From NCBI RefSeq assembly GCF_023674425.1, contig NZ_CP098401.1:1550001-1614000 (forward strand): a stretch of DNA of 64,000 bases, read 5' to 3'. Numbering within the stretch: the stretch's first letter is position 1; each line of letters starts with the position of its first letter. Below the pieces are notes generated by a model, which worked only from the letters and a program-made list of their open reading frames with translations, searched no databases and was not told the DNA's origin. The position numbers and the translations under genes were made by a program. The stretch comes from Sphingomonas donggukensis. GTDB taxonomy: Bacteria; Pseudomonadota; Alphaproteobacteria; Sphingomonadales; Sphingomonadaceae. Positions 34,996 to 44,237 of the stretch are shown piece by piece.

Positions 34996-36612
34996 GTGAG
35001 ACGCCTGCTGCTTGCCCTTGTGATCTCTGCCGCCCCCGCCGCGGCACAGACGATCTCGTCCGCGCGGCTTTCCGCCGACGTGAAGACGCTGGCGTCGGAT
35101 GCGTTCGAGGGGCGCGGCCCGGGAACGGCGGGCGAGGACAAGACCGTCGCGTGGCTGATCGCGCGGATGAAGGCGCTGAAGCTCGCCCCCGGCGGCCCGA
35201 ACGGCCAGTGGACGCAGGACGTGCCGCTGGTCCGCACGCAATTGGGCGCAGGGACCATCGCGGTCGGCGGCACCACGCTGGAGCGCGGGCGCGACGTGTA
35301 TGTCAGCACGGTTCGCCCGGTCGACCGCGTCGCCCTCGCGAATGCACCGCTGGTCTTCGTCGGCTACGGCGTCACCGCGCCCGAACGCGGCTGGGATGAT
35401 TTCAAGGGCGTCGACCTGAAGGGCAAGGTCGCGGTCTTCCTGGTCAACGATCCCGATTTCGAAGCCGCCGCGGGCGACGACGCGCGCGGGAAATTCGGCG
35501 ACCGGCGCATGACCTATTACGGGCGCTGGACATACAAATTCGAGGAGGCCGCGCGGCGCGGCGCGATCGGGGCGCTGATCGTCCACGACACCGCCGGCGC
35601 CGGATACGGCTGGGCGACCGTGACCGCGCCCGGCGGCGAGAATTACGACATCGTTCGCCCCGAGCCCAACGACCGCGTGCTGGTGCAGGGTTGGATCGAG
35701 GGGGCGGCCGCCACGAAGCTGTTCGCCGCAGCCGGCCTCGACCTGGCCAAGCTGCGCGTCGAGGCACGCTCCGCCGCGTTCCGTCCGCGCGAACTCACCG
35801 GCCAGACGCTGACCGCCGACATCGCCGTCACCCATTCGACCAGCCGCAGCAGCAACGTGCTGGGCCGCATCCCCGGCGCGAAACGTCCCGACGAAGTGGT
35901 GATGTTCGGCGCGCATTGGGACGCGTACGGCAAGGGCAAGCCCGATGCGCAAGGCCGCACGATCCGCCCCGGCGCCAACGACGATGCGCTGGGCGTCGCC
36001 GGCCTGCTGGAGATCGCGCGCGTGATGCAGGCGGGCAAGCGCCCCGACCGCAGCGCCGTCTTCGCCTTCTGGAGCGCCGAGGAACGCGGGCTGATCGGGT
36101 CGGAAAGCTATGCCGCCAACCCGGTCTATCCGGCGGCGAAGACGGTCGCCAACCTGACGCTCGACATCCTCAATACCGGCGGCAAGGCGCGCGACGTCAT
36201 GCTGGTCGGCAACGGCCAGAACAGCCTGGAGGACGAACTGGCCGCTGCGGCCAAGGCGCAGGGCCGCGTGGTGACGCCCGAGGCGCTGCCCGAGCGCGGG
36301 CTGTTCTACCGCGCCGACCATTTCCCGCTCGCGCGCCGCGGGGTGCCGACGCTGCTGCTGATGGCGATCAGCGGCGCGCCCGATCTGGTGAAGGGCGGTC
36401 GTGCCGGCGGCGAGGCGTGGCTGAAGGACTATATGGCCTGTTACCACCAGACCTGCGACGCGTGGTCGCCGACGCTCGACTTCGCTGGGGCCGCCGAGGA
36501 CGTCGATCTGGTCCGCACGATCGGTACCAGCCTCGCCAACTCGACGCGCTGGCCGACGTGGCGCGCGGGGTCGGAATTCAAGGCGGTGCGTGAGGCGTCA
36601 GCTCCGCGCTGA
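34996..36612 (+). CDS. Secreted M28-family metallopeptidase with PA domain
   Basis: This 538-residue exported peptidase has a signal peptide (LLLALVISAAPAAAQ). Next is a protease-associated insertion (FVGYGVTAPERGWDDFKGVD; RGAIGALIVHD), then an M28 catalytic domain with FGAHWDAYG, RPGANDDALG, FWSAEERGLIGSESY, LDILNTGG and YRADHFPLARRG. All zinc ligands are present. It probably cleaves N-terminal residues in the periplasm. The start is a GTG at 34996 (GGAGAA upstream). The stop is 4 bases from the stop of the opposing J-domain gene. Confidence 0.92.
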   Translation: MRRLLLALVISAAPAAAQTISSARLSADVKTLASDAFEGRGPGTAGEDKTVAWLIARMKALKLAPGGPNGQWTQDVPLVRTQLGAGTIAVGGTTLERGRDVYVSTVRPVDRVALANAPLVFVGYGVTAPERGWDDFKGVDLKGKVAVFLVNDPDFEAAAGDDARGKFGDRRMTYYGRWTYKFEEAARRGAIGALIVHDTAGAGYGWATVTAPGGENYDIVRPEPNDRVLVQGWIEGAAATKLFAAAGLDLAKLRVEARSAAFRPRELTGQTLTADIAVTHSTSRSSNVLGRIPGAKRPDEVVMFGAHWDAYGKGKPDAQGRTIRPGANDDALGVAGLLEIARVMQAGKRPDRSAVFAFWSAEERGLIGSESYAANPVYPAAKTVANLTLDILNTGGKARDVMLVGNGQNSLEDELAAAAKAQGRVVTPEALPERGLFYRADHFPLARRGVPTLLLMAISGAPDLVKGGRAGGEAWLKDYMACYHQTCDAWSPTLDFAGAAEDVDLVRTIGTSLANSTRWPTWRAGSEFKAVREASAPR

Positions 36613-36615
36613 GCG

Positions 36616-37236
36616 TCAGGCGAAGGCGGGCGCCTTGCGCAGATGCTGATACGCCTCGACCACCGCCTGTAGCGCGCTCTCGTGTCGCCGGTCGCCGCCG
36701 TTGCGATCGGGGTGGAATTTGCGGACCAGTTCCGAATAGCGGCTGCGCAGGGCATGGCGATCGGCGTCGGCGGAAAGGCCCAGCATCTTCAGCGCGCGGC
36801 GGTCGTCGCCGGTCAGCGGCTTGCCGTCGGCGCGACCCTTCGCCTCCGCCATCCGCTCGCGGAACCGCGCGCTGATCGCGTCGAGCGGATCGGAAAAGTC
36901 GGCCCATTTCGGTGGCGCGTCGGCGCCGTTCGAGGCGAACGCCCGCGTCTCGCGCTCCCACCCCGCATAGGGGCGCTGCGCCGCGGTGATCTCGTCGGTG
37001 GTCATGCCGGTGAAGAAATTATAGCCGGCGTTGAACGCCCGGACATGGTCCAGGCACATCCAGCGGAACTGGCCCGGCCCTTCGCCCGTAGCGCCGGTGC
37101 CCTCCGCGGGCGGCGCGCGAAACTCGCCGGGTTCGGTGCAGCCCGGCTGGTCGCACAGCCGTCCGTCCGCCTCCACCCGGCCGTGGAAGCGCGTGTTCGG
37201 TCGATCTTTATGGGGTTCGCCCCGCGCCACTGCCAT
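36616..37236 (-). CDS. J-domain (DnaJ-like) protein
   Basis: This 206-residue protein has a J-domain at its C-terminus (about residues 138-200) with the HPD signature in KFHPDRNGGDRRHE. The N-terminal part contains GRLCDQPGCTEPGEFRAP and RWMCLDHVRAFNAGYNFF, cysteine/histidine motifs that may bind zinc. It likely stimulates a DnaK-type chaperone on a specific client. I start at 37236; the frame is open further upstream. It is divergent from bolA, with 30 bases between them. Confidence 0.9.
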   Translation of the reverse strand: MAVARGEPHKDRPNTRFHGRVEADGRLCDQPGCTEPGEFRAPPAEGTGATGEGPGQFRWMCLDHVRAFNAGYNFFTGMTTDEITAAQRPYAGWERETRAFASNGADAPPKWADFSDPLDAISARFRERMAEAKGRADGKPLTGDDRRALKMLGLSADADRHALRSRYSELVRKFHPDRNGGDRRHESALQAVVEAYQHLRKAPAFA

Positions 37237-37266
37237 TCCCGCGAAAAAGCGGCTTATATAGGTGCG

Positions 37267-37554
37267 ATGACCGACACCGCTACCGCTCCACTCGCCGAAA
37301 TCATGGCCGCCCGCCTGACCGCGGCGCTCGACCCGACGCATCTGGAGGTCGTCAACGACAGCCACCACCACGCCGGCCACATGGGCGACGACGGCACCGG
37401 CGAGTCGCACTTCACGGTCGTCATCGAGAGCGCCGCCTTCGCCGGGCTGAACCGCGTCGCGCGCCAGCGGTTGGTGAACCATGCACTCGCCGACCTGCTC
37501 GCCACTCGCATCCACGCGCTGGCGATCCGCGCGTCGGCACCGGGGGGACAGTGA
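37267..37554 (+). CDS. bolA: BolA family protein
   Basis: This 95-residue BolA/IbaG-like protein, the class that partners monothiol glutaredoxins in Fe-S handling, shows LEVVNDSHHHAGHMGDDGTG (with the conserved histidines), SHFTVVIESAAFAGLNRVARQRLVNHAL and AIRASAPGG. The ATG at 37267 follows a TATATAGG-like -10 region at about 37255. The GST gene starts 2 bases after the stop, so the two are likely co-transcribed. Confidence 0.94.
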   Translation: MTDTATAPLAEIMAARLTAALDPTHLEVVNDSHHHAGHMGDDGTGESHFTVVIESAAFAGLNRVARQRLVNHALADLLATRIHALAIRASAPGGQ

Positions 37555-37556
37555 CG

Positions 37557-38261
37557 ATGTACACCCTTTGGTACTGGCCGACGATCCCGGGGCGCGGCGA
37601 GTTCATCCGCCTGCCGCTCGAGGCCGCGGGAATCGACTATGAGGATTGCGCCCGCACCCGCGGCGTCGATGCGCTGGTCGCCGACATGAAGCGCCACGGT
37701 GGTCGCGGGCCGTTCGCGCCGCCCTATCTCGAGTATGACGGGCTGGTGATCGCGCAGGTGGCGACGATCCTCGCCTTCCTCGGCACGCAGCACGGCCTGG
37801 CACCGTCGCGGCTCGGCGACCGCTACTGGCTGACGCAGGTCCAGCTGACGATCGCCGACTGCGTGACGGAGGTGCACAACGTCCACCACCCGGTGGAACC
37901 CGGCGCCTATTATGCTGACCAGCAGACAGAGGCCGCCCGCGCCGCGCACCAGTTCCGCGAGACGCGCCTGCCGAAATTCCTGGCGTATCTTGAGGGTGTC
38001 GCCACCGCCAATGCCGGCGACTGGGTGATCGACAATCGCTGGACCTACGCCGACACCTCGATCTTCCAGTTGGTTGAGGGGCTGCGCTACATGTTCCCGA
38101 AGCGGATGGCGGCGATCGAGCAGGAGTATCCCGGCGTCATCGCCATCCGCGATCAGGTTGCCGCCCTTCCCGAACTGCGCGCATATCTGAAAAGCGACCG
38201 CCGCCTGCCCTTCAATCAGGACGGCATATTCCGCCACTATCCGGAACTGGACGCCGCATGA
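37557..38261 (+). CDS. Glutathione S-transferase family protein
   Basis: This 234-residue GST has an N-terminal thioredoxin-like domain (YTLWYWPTIPGRGEFIRLPLEAAGI; FAPPYLEYDGLVIAQVATIL), then a helical C-terminal domain (RETRLPKFLAYLEGV; DNRWTYADTSIFQLVEGL). It is close to the sigma/Tyr-type class with Tyr near the N-terminus. The ATG at 37557 has GGGGGG about 9 bases upstream; a GTG at 37551 overlapping the bolA stop is an alternative. Its TGA overlaps the pirin ATG. Confidence 0.88.
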   Translation: MYTLWYWPTIPGRGEFIRLPLEAAGIDYEDCARTRGVDALVADMKRHGGRGPFAPPYLEYDGLVIAQVATILAFLGTQHGLAPSRLGDRYWLTQVQLTIADCVTEVHNVHHPVEPGAYYADQQTEAARAAHQFRETRLPKFLAYLEGVATANAGDWVIDNRWTYADTSIFQLVEGLRYMFPKRMAAIEQEYPGVIAIRDQVAALPELRAYLKSDRRLPFNQDGIFRHYPELDAA

Positions 38262-39157
38262 CCCACGACGATCTGATCGAGCAGATCCTGACCCCGGTCA
38301 CCCATGATCTGGGCGGGTTCAAGGTTCACCGCACGTTGCCGGCGAAGGCGCGGACGATGGTCGGGCCGTTCCTGTTCTTCGACCAGATGGGGCCAGCGAT
38401 CCTCGACGCCGGCACCGGCATTGACGTGCGCCCGCACCCGCACATCAATCTGGCGACCGTCACCTATCTGTTCGGCGGCGCGATCGATCACCGCGATTCG
38501 CTGGGGACCAAGGCGCGGATCGAGCCCGGCGCGGTCAACCTGATGACCGCCGGGCGCGGCATCGTCCATTCCGAACGCTCGCCCGGCGACGAGCGGGCGA
38601 AGGGGCCGGAGCTGTCGGGCATCCAGACCTGGATCGCGCTGCCCGAGGCGGTCGAGGAGACCGATCCCGCCTTCCAGCACGTGACGCGTGACGAGCTGCC
38701 GGTGGTCGAGGACGGGTGCGCCAAGGCGCGCGTCATCATGGGGTCGCTCTGGGGCCGCCGCGCGCCGACCGACACCTATGCCGACACCATCTACGCCGAC
38801 ATCGTGCTGGCGCCGGGCGGCTCTATCCCGATCGACACCGACGCCGACGAGCGCGCGCTGTACCTGTGCGACGGCGAAGCGAGCGTAGAGGGCGTGGCGC
38901 TCGATCCCACCCACCTGACCGTGCTGCGCCCCGGCATCGCCGCGACGCTGCGCTCCGAACGCGGCGGGCGGGTGATGCTGTGCGGCGGCGAAGCGATGAC
39001 CCCGCGCCACGTCTGGTGGAATTTCGTCTCCTCCCGCCGCGACCGCATCAACGAAGCGAAGCGCGCGTGGAAGGCGGGCGAATTCCCGGTCGTGCCCGGC
39101 GACAGCGAGGAATTCATCCCGATTCCCGAGGTGCCCAAGACGGTCAGCTATCCCTGA
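38258..39157 (+). CDS. Pirin family protein
   Basis: This 299-residue bicupin of the pirin family has the metal site motifs RPHPHINLATVTYLFGG and IVHSERSPGD, with an LPAKARTMVGPFLFFDQMGP opening. The C-terminal part carries PRHVWWNFVSSRRDRINEAK. Some members oxidise flavonoids such as quercetin; the substrate here is unknown. It overlaps the GST stop (ATGA), so it is part of the bolA-GST-pirin unit. A palindromic repeat follows. Confidence 0.9.
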   Translation: MTHDDLIEQILTPVTHDLGGFKVHRTLPAKARTMVGPFLFFDQMGPAILDAGTGIDVRPHPHINLATVTYLFGGAIDHRDSLGTKARIEPGAVNLMTAGRGIVHSERSPGDERAKGPELSGIQTWIALPEAVEETDPAFQHVTRDELPVVEDGCAKARVIMGSLWGRRAPTDTYADTIYADIVLAPGGSIPIDTDADERALYLCDGEASVEGVALDPTHLTVLRPGIAATLRSERGGRVMLCGGEAMTPRHVWWNFVSSRRDRINEAKRAWKAGEFPVVPGDSEEFIPIPEVPKTVSYP

Positions 39158-39258
39158 TTCTCCCCTCTCGCTTGCGGGAGGGGTTGGGGGAGGGCATGTG
39201 GAGCACCTGCGTGAAGTGACAGGCCCTCCCCTGCCCCTCCCGCAAGCGGGAGGGGAAT
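39158..39258. repeat. Intergenic palindromic repeat, CTCCCGCAAGCGGGAGGGG type
   Basis: Outer arms TCTCCCCTCTCGCTTGCGGG and CCTCCCGCAAGCGGGAGGGG face each other across the pirin-hydrolase gap. Each arm can also form its own small hairpin. The right end leaves GGAGGGG four bases before the next ATG, serving as a Shine-Dalgarno. Confidence 0.87.
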
Positions 39259-39259
39259 T

Positions 39260-40147
39260 ATGACCGACTTCGACCTTCAGCGCATCGCCCTTCCCACCGG
39301 CGTCGACCTCGACGTCGCGGTCGCCGGCGACCCGGCGCATCCGCCCGTCATTCTGCTCCACGGCTTCCCCGAATCGCACCGCACGTGGCGCGACGTCATC
39401 CCAGACCTTGCCCGCGATCATTTCGTCCTCGCCCCCGACCAGCGCGGCTTCGCGCGGTCGTCGAAGCCCGCGGGCGTCGAGAATTACACCCCCGACAAGC
39501 CGGTCGCCGACCTGATCGCGCTCGCCGATCATTTCGGAATCGACCGCTTTACGCTCGTCGGCCACGACTGGGGCGGCGCGATCGCGTGGATGGCGGCGTT
39601 GCAGCAGCCTGCGCGCGTCGCGCGGCTGGTGATCGTCAACGCGCCGCACCCCTTCGTCTTCCAGAAATCCTTGTTCGACGACCCCGCGCAGCGTGCCGCG
39701 AGCCAGTACATCACCGCGTTCCGCAATCCGGAGATCGAGGCCTATATCGACCGCATCGGCGTCGCCGCGTTCTTCGAGACGACCTTCGCCCGCCACGCCG
39801 ACGCCGCCAAGATGGGCGCGGACGAGCGCGCCATCTACATCGATCAGTGGAGCCAGCCCGGCGCGATGACGGCGATGCTCAACTGGTATCGCGCCAGCGC
39901 GGTGCAGGTGCCGGCGATGGACGCGACGCCCGAGCGCCCCGCGTTCCTCGACGGCCCGTTCCCGCCGGTCACCCAGCCGACGTTGGTGATCTGGGGCCTG
40001 GGCGACATCGCCCTGCTGCCGGTGCAGTTGGAGGGGCTGGATGCCTTGGTCCCCGACCTGACGGTGACGAAAGTGGAGGCCGGGCATTTCGTGCCGTGGG
40101 AAAATGCGCCTGCGGTGGTGGCGGCGATGCGCGACTGGGGAGTTTAG
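39260..40147 (+). CDS. Alpha/beta hydrolase, epoxide hydrolase/haloalkane dehalogenase-like
   Basis: This 295-residue hydrolase has the oxyanion motif LLHGFPESHRTWRDV near residue 34 and the nucleophile aspartate in LVGHDWGGAIAWM near 107. The catalytic histidine is near KVEAGHFVPWE at the end. An Asp nucleophile with HGFPES fits epoxide hydrolases and fluoroacetate dehalogenases rather than serine esterases. Two arginine/tyrosine-type cap helices are present in the middle. The specific reaction is not deducible. Its Shine-Dalgarno comes from the end of the adjacent palindromic repeat. Confidence 0.88.
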   Translation: MTDFDLQRIALPTGVDLDVAVAGDPAHPPVILLHGFPESHRTWRDVIPDLARDHFVLAPDQRGFARSSKPAGVENYTPDKPVADLIALADHFGIDRFTLVGHDWGGAIAWMAALQQPARVARLVIVNAPHPFVFQKSLFDDPAQRAASQYITAFRNPEIEAYIDRIGVAAFFETTFARHADAAKMGADERAIYIDQWSQPGAMTAMLNWYRASAVQVPAMDATPERPAFLDGPFPPVTQPTLVIWGLGDIALLPVQLEGLDALVPDLTVTKVEAGHFVPWENAPAVVAAMRDWGV

Positions 40148-40155
40148 AAGAGAAA

Positions 40156-40362
40156 TCGTTCAGAGAAGGCGCTAAGGCGCTAAGAAAAGGATATTTCACG
40201 CCGAGGCGCAAAGGACGCTGTGGTGTCGCTCGCCTGGCGATCGGAAGACATTCGACACGGTGCGTTGATAAGGCGCTTCGCGCAAAAGGACCGCAACCCC
40301 GCTGCGCCTCTGCGCGAAATACCCTATTCTTCTTCGCGCCTTAGCGCCTTCTCTGAACCGTT
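40156..40362. repeat. Long imperfect inverted repeat
   Basis: Outer arms GTTCAGAGAAGGCGCTAAGG and CCTTAGCGCCTTCTCTGAAC are exact complements about 150 bases apart. Inner parts also pair in part (GGATATTTCACGCCGAGGCG against GCGCAGAGGCGCAGCG-like). It lies between convergent genes. No coding capacity is seen; it could be a terminator for both strands or a mobile palindrome. Confidence 0.8.
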
Positions 40363-40368
40363 TCACTT

Positions 40369-41463
40369 CTACTCCGGTGCCACCCCCCGCATCACATAAT
40401 CCGCCGTGGAATAGGGCTCCGCAAGCCCCTCCACCCAAGCCCCGTGCGCATGCGTCAGCCCGACGAGCTCCATCGCACGCTCCCCCGGCCAGCCGCGGAC
40501 GCGGACTTCGTGGCGGTGGAGGTCGCGGTTGGGCTCCATCATCACCCAGCCGAGCGGCCGCTCCGCCGTCGCCCGCCCGCCCGCCGCGTGCATCGCCGCG
40601 CGGATGCGTTCCTGCCGCTCCGCGCCGAGATACTGCCACACCACCGAGTGCATCAGCACCCGCGTGACGCCTGCCGCCTGCGGTTCGGCCAGCCGCGCCG
40701 CGACCCAGTCGGCGGCATCGCCGCGATCGAGGCGCACGCCCCGCGCCCGCACCAGCGCGATCGTCTGCGCCAGCCGCGCGGCACGCTCGGTGGCTTCGAT
40801 CCAGACATAGGCCTGCAACCGCTCCGCCGCGGCAGGGTCCGACAGGTCGATCGGCGCGATATCGACCCCGCGCGTCGAGACGATCTCGACCGGCACGTCC
40901 GGCGGCGGTGGTCCGCGCCACTCGGGCCGGATAGTCACCGCGGCATTCGCCGGCCCGGCGCGCACCCCGCCCAGATCGAACGCATAGTCATCGATCAGCA
41001 GGTTCAGCCCCGCGCTCGACCCGATCTCGATCAGCTCCAGCCGCGGGCCATAGCGTGCGGCGAGATGCAGCAGCCCGGTCATCAAGCCTGCCGAGCGCGC
41101 CGCCTCATTGGTCTGCGGCGGGCCATCAAGCCACGGCGACAGCGCGGCGTCATGCGTCCGCAGCGTCTCGCGCAGCGTCGCCTCGACCGCCACCGGATCG
41201 CTCACCGCGCCCGCGAACACCCGCGACAGCGCGGCATCCACGCCCGTCCGGTGCAAAGCGTGCAGCCCGCCGACCAGCCGCAGCGCCACCGCATCGGCGA
41301 CCGGCTCGCCCGCCCAGTCGAGCACCCGCCGCCCGGTCACGCTCACCCGGTCGATCGCGCCGGCCAGCGCGCCAGCGATCCGCGCCGTCACCGGCGCCGC
41401 CATCGCCGCGCAATAGCCCGCCTGGATACGAAACGCCTCGCGGTTCTCGGCCTCTGTGCCCAT
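40369..41463 (-). CDS. DUF2332 family protein
   Basis: This 364-residue protein matches the DUF2332 family of unknown function. It has [20 protein letters not shown] at the start, [37 protein letters not shown] with a methyltransferase-like Gly motif, [20 protein letters not shown] and [19 protein letters not shown]. The GSSAGLN segment and fold suggest SAM or nucleotide binding, but no activity is known to me. It is divergent from hisG. Confidence 0.85.
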   Translation of the reverse strand: MGTEAENREAFRIQAGYCAAMAAPVTARIAGALAGAIDRVSVTGRRVLDWAGEPVADAVALRLVGGLHALHRTGVDAALSRVFAGAVSDPVAVEATLRETLRTHDAALSPWLDGPPQTNEAARSAGLMTGLLHLAARYGPRLELIEIGSSAGLNLLIDDYAFDLGGVRAGPANAAVTIRPEWRGPPPPDVPVEIVSTRGVDIAPIDLSDPAAAERLQAYVWIEATERAARLAQTIALVRARGVRLDRGDAADWVAARLAEPQAAGVTRVLMHSVVWQYLGAERQERIRAAMHAAGGRATAERPLGWVMMEPNRDLHRHEVRVRGWPGERAMELVGLTHAHGAWVEGLAEPYSTADYVMRGVAPE

Positions 41464-41528
41464 GTCTTCCCCTTCCGTCGGCAGGTGTGTTGCGCCCTCC
41501 CCACCCCTCTCGTAAAGCCCGCCTCGAC

Positions 41529-42188
41529 ATGGCCGATCCGATCATCATCGCGGTGCCCAAGGGGCGCATCCTGCAGGAGGCGCTGCCGCTGCTTGCGCGG
41601 GTCGGGATCGTCCCCGAACCGGCATTCAGCGACGACGCCAGTCGCGCGCTGCGCTTCTCGACCAACCGCGCCGACATCGACCTGATCCGGGTGCGCGCGT
41701 TCGACGTCGCGACCTTCGTCGCGCACGGCGCCGCGCATCTCGGCATCGTCGGGTCGGACGTGCTGATGGAATTCGCCTATTCGGAGCTCTACGCGCCGGT
41801 CGACCTAGGCATCGGCCATTGCCGCCTGTCGGTCGCCGAGCCCGCGGCGATGGCGGCAAAGGACGATCCGCGCGGCTGGAGCCACGTCCGCATCGCCACC
41901 AAATACCCCCATGTCACCCGCACCCATTTCGAGGCGCGCGGTGTGGGTGCCGAGTGCGTGAAGCTGAACGGCGCGATGGAACTCGCCCCCGTCCTCGGCC
42001 TTGCCCCGCGCATCGTCGATCTAGTGTCGTCGGGCCGCACGCTGAAGGAAAACGGGCTGGTCGAGGTCGAAGTGATCGCCGAGGTCACCAGCCGCCTGAT
42101 CGTCAACCGCGCCGCGTTCAAGACGCGCGGCGAGGTCGTGCCGCTGGTGGACGCATTCCGGCGCGCGGTTGCGGTGCAGCCGGCATGA
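41529..42188 (+). CDS. hisG: ATP phosphoribosyltransferase, short form
   Basis: HisG condenses ATP with PRPP, the first step of histidine synthesis. The 219-residue length is that of the short form, which normally needs HisZ as partner. Sequence landmarks are [52 protein letters not shown], and [34 protein letters not shown], the phosphoribosyl-binding part. No hisZ is seen nearby. It is followed by a palindromic repeat and then hisD. Confidence 0.95.
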   Translation: MADPIIIAVPKGRILQEALPLLARVGIVPEPAFSDDASRALRFSTNRADIDLIRVRAFDVATFVAHGAAHLGIVGSDVLMEFAYSELYAPVDLGIGHCRLSVAEPAAMAAKDDPRGWSHVRIATKYPHVTRTHFEARGVGAECVKLNGAMELAPVLGLAPRIVDLVSSGRTLKENGLVEVEVIAEVTSRLIVNRAAFKTRGEVVPLVDAFRRAVAVQPA

Positions 42189-42194
42189 CTTTCC

Positions 42195-42272
42195 CCGTTC
42201 GTTTCGAGCGAAGTCGAGAAATCATCGCCCGACACGACACAGAAGTTTCTCGACTTCGCTCGAAACGAACGG
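42195..42272. repeat. Palindromic repeat, GAGCGAAGTCGAGA type (copy 3)
   Basis: A near-perfect pair of arms, CCGTTCGTTTCGAGCGAAGT and its complement, fills the gap between hisG and hisD and ends 8 bases before the hisD start. It has the same size (78 bp) and almost the same sequence as the copy inside the RNase gene at 50745. Confidence 0.9.
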
Positions 42273-42279
42273 AAATTGG

Positions 42280-43575
42280 ATGCTGAAACTCTCCACCTCC
42301 GACCCCGGCTTCGCCGCCGCGTTCGATGCGCTGGTCGGCGCGCGGCGGGAGGCCGACGCCGATGTCGCACGCGATGTCCGCACCATCGTCGCCGCCGTCC
42401 GCGACGAAGGCGATGCCGCGCTTGCCGCATATACTCAGCGGTTCGACGGCCACGACCTGAACGATACCGGCTGGCGGATCGAGCGCGCCGATTGCCTCGC
42501 GGCGTATCAGGGATTGAGCGAGGAACTCCGGGACGCGCTAGACCTCGCCGCGACCCGCATCGCCGCCTATCACGCCAAGCAGATCCCCGAGGACCGCGAC
42601 GAAACCGACGCCAGCGGCGTTCGCTTCGGCGCGCGGTGGCGCCCGGTCGATGCGGCGGGCGTCTATGTGCCGGGCGGGCGCGCGGCCTATCCGTCGTCGG
42701 TCCTGATGAACGCGCTGCCGGCCAAGGCCGCGGGCGTCGAGCGGCTCGTCATGGTCACGCCCACGCCCAAGGGAGAGATCAACCCCCTCGTCCTCGCCGC
42801 CGCGCACGTCGCGGGCGTGGACGAGATCTGGCGCGTCGGCGGGGCGCAGGCGATCGCCGCGCTCGCCTATGGCACAGCCCGCATCGGCGCGGTCGACGTC
42901 GTAACCGGCCCCGGCAATGCCTGGGTCGCGGAGGCCAAGCGCCAGCTCTACGGCGTCGTCGGCATCGACATGGTGGCGGGCCCGAGCGAGATCGTGGTCG
43001 TCGCCGACGGCGACAATGACGCGCAGTGGATCGCCGCCGATTTGCTCAGCCAGTCCGAGCACGACCCGACTAGCCAGTCGATCCTCATCACCGACAGCGC
43101 CACGCTGGCCACCGCGGTCGCCGATGCGGTCGACCTGATGATCGGCACGCTTTCCACCAAGGCAGTCGCCCGCGCGGCGTGGGACGCCAACGGCGCGATC
43201 ATCGTGACTGCGACCTTGGACGAGGCGATCCCGCTGGTGAACGCGCTCGCGCCCGAACATCTCGAGCTCGCGTGCGACGCCGACGTGGCACAGGGGCTGT
43301 TCGACCGCGTCCGCCATGCCGGATCGGTGTTCCTCGGCCGCCACACGCCAGAGGCGGTCGGCGATTACGTCGCCGGTCCCAACCACGTCCTCCCGACCGG
43401 CCGCCGCGCGCGGTTTTCGTCGGGGCTGTCGGTGCTCGACTTCATGAAACGCACCAGCTTCATCGCCTGCGACGCGGACGCACTCGCCGCGATCGGCCCC
43501 GCTGCGGTGGCGCTGGCGGAGGCAGAGGGGCTGCCCGCGCACGCAAAGTCGGTGGCGTTACGACTGACCCGCTGA
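42280..43575 (+). CDS. hisD: Histidinol dehydrogenase
   Basis: HisD oxidises histidinol to histidine in two NAD steps. This 431-residue enzyme has VDAAGVYVPGGRAAYPSSVL, VGGAQAIAALAYGTARIGAVDVVTGPGNAWVAEAKR, AGPSEIVVVADGDND and the zinc/active-site region LSQSEHDPTSQSILI. NALAPEHLEL and the C-terminal TGRRARFSSGLSVLDFMKR complete it. The ATG at 42280 lies just past the repeat, whose edge provides only a weak Shine-Dalgarno. Confidence 0.97.
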   Translation: MLKLSTSDPGFAAAFDALVGARREADADVARDVRTIVAAVRDEGDAALAAYTQRFDGHDLNDTGWRIERADCLAAYQGLSEELRDALDLAATRIAAYHAKQIPEDRDETDASGVRFGARWRPVDAAGVYVPGGRAAYPSSVLMNALPAKAAGVERLVMVTPTPKGEINPLVLAAAHVAGVDEIWRVGGAQAIAALAYGTARIGAVDVVTGPGNAWVAEAKRQLYGVVGIDMVAGPSEIVVVADGDNDAQWIAADLLSQSEHDPTSQSILITDSATLATAVADAVDLMIGTLSTKAVARAAWDANGAIIVTATLDEAIPLVNALAPEHLELACDADVAQGLFDRVRHAGSVFLGRHTPEAVGDYVAGPNHVLPTGRRARFSSGLSVLDFMKRTSFIACDADALAAIGPAAVALAEAEGLPAHAKSVALRLTR

Positions 43576-43591
43576 CGCGTTTCAGGCACAG

Positions 43592-43619
43592 GTTTCTCGA
43601 CTTCGCTCGAAACGAACGG
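43592..43619. repeat. Single arm of the GAGCGAAGTCGAGA repeat
   Basis: Only the right arm (GTTTCTCGACTTCGCTCGAA, ending ACGAACGG) is present between hisD and nusB. This suggests a partly deleted copy. The opposite arm is not found nearby. Confidence 0.8.
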
Positions 43620-43634
43620 CAAAGGAGGGTCATC

Positions 43635-44105
43635 ATGACCACCAAAGCCACGCCCCGCACCCGCGCGCGATCGACCGCGCGTGCCGCCGCCCGCCTTGCC
43701 GCCGTCCAGGCGCTGTACCAGCAGGATATGGAGGGCACGCCGCTTATCCAGCTGCTCAACGAATTCCACAACCACCGCCTGGGCGCGACGATCGACGACG
43801 TCGAATATGCCGAGCCCGACGTCGATTTCTTCGACGATATCGTGACCGGCGCCAACGCCCGTAGCGAGGAAATCGACCGCCGCATCGCCGACAAGCTGTC
43901 CGCGGGCTGGAGCCTGGAGCGGCTGGACAAGCCGATGCGCGGTATCCTGCGCGCCGGCACCTACGAGCTCCTCGCCCGCGCCGACGTGCCGGCGGGCGCG
44001 GTCATCAGCGAATATCTCGACGTCGCCGACGCGTTTTACGAGAAGCGCGAGAAGGGCTTCGTCAACGGCCTGCTCGACGCGATCGCGAAGGATGTGCGTG
44101 GCTGA
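43635..44105 (+). CDS. nusB: Transcription antitermination protein NusB
   Basis: NusB acts with NusE in rRNA antitermination. This 156-residue all-helical protein has RAAARLAAVQALYQQDMEG, DDIVTGANARSEEIDRRIAD, WSLERLDKPMRGILRAGTYEL and SEYLDVADAFYEKREKGFVNGLLD. The N-terminus is basic. The ATG at 43635 follows a strong AAAGGAGG at 43621. It lies between hisD and thiL. Confidence 0.96.
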   Translation: MTTKATPRTRARSTARAAARLAAVQALYQQDMEGTPLIQLLNEFHNHRLGATIDDVEYAEPDVDFFDDIVTGANARSEEIDRRIADKLSAGWSLERLDKPMRGILRAGTYELLARADVPAGAVISEYLDVADAFYEKREKGFVNGLLDAIAKDVRG

Positions 44106-44226
44106 TCCTCCCCGGCACGGGGAGGTGGCGCGCGTAGCGTCACGGAGGGGGCGGGCCGCAAACGCTGTGGTCGAGGCGCCCCCCCTCCACCGCCTTCGGC
44201 GGTCCCCCTCCCCGTGCCGGGGAGGA
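44106..44226. repeat. GC-rich palindromic repeat, CTCCCCGGCACGGGGAGG type (copy 1)
   Basis: A 121-bp element starts right after the nusB stop. Its ends are TCCTCCCCGGCACGGGGAGG and CCTCCCCGTGCCGGGGAGGA, with an inner CACCGCCTTCGGCGG hairpin. Its right end supplies GGGGAGGA about 12 bases before the thiL ATG. A copy of the same length lies at 55983, at the start of sufS. Confidence 0.9.
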
Positions 44227-44237
44227 ATTTGATCTCG

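Noticed and set aside
33898..36447. A very long minus-strand frame (over 800 codons)
   Set aside because: Only its last 337 codons form a recognisable protein (the PhyH-type dioxygenase). The rest is antisense to the M28 peptidase and is open because of high GC.
39158..44226. CRISPR-like direct repeats
   Set aside because: The repeats are inverted palindromes with unequal spacing and no regular spacers, and no cas genes are near.
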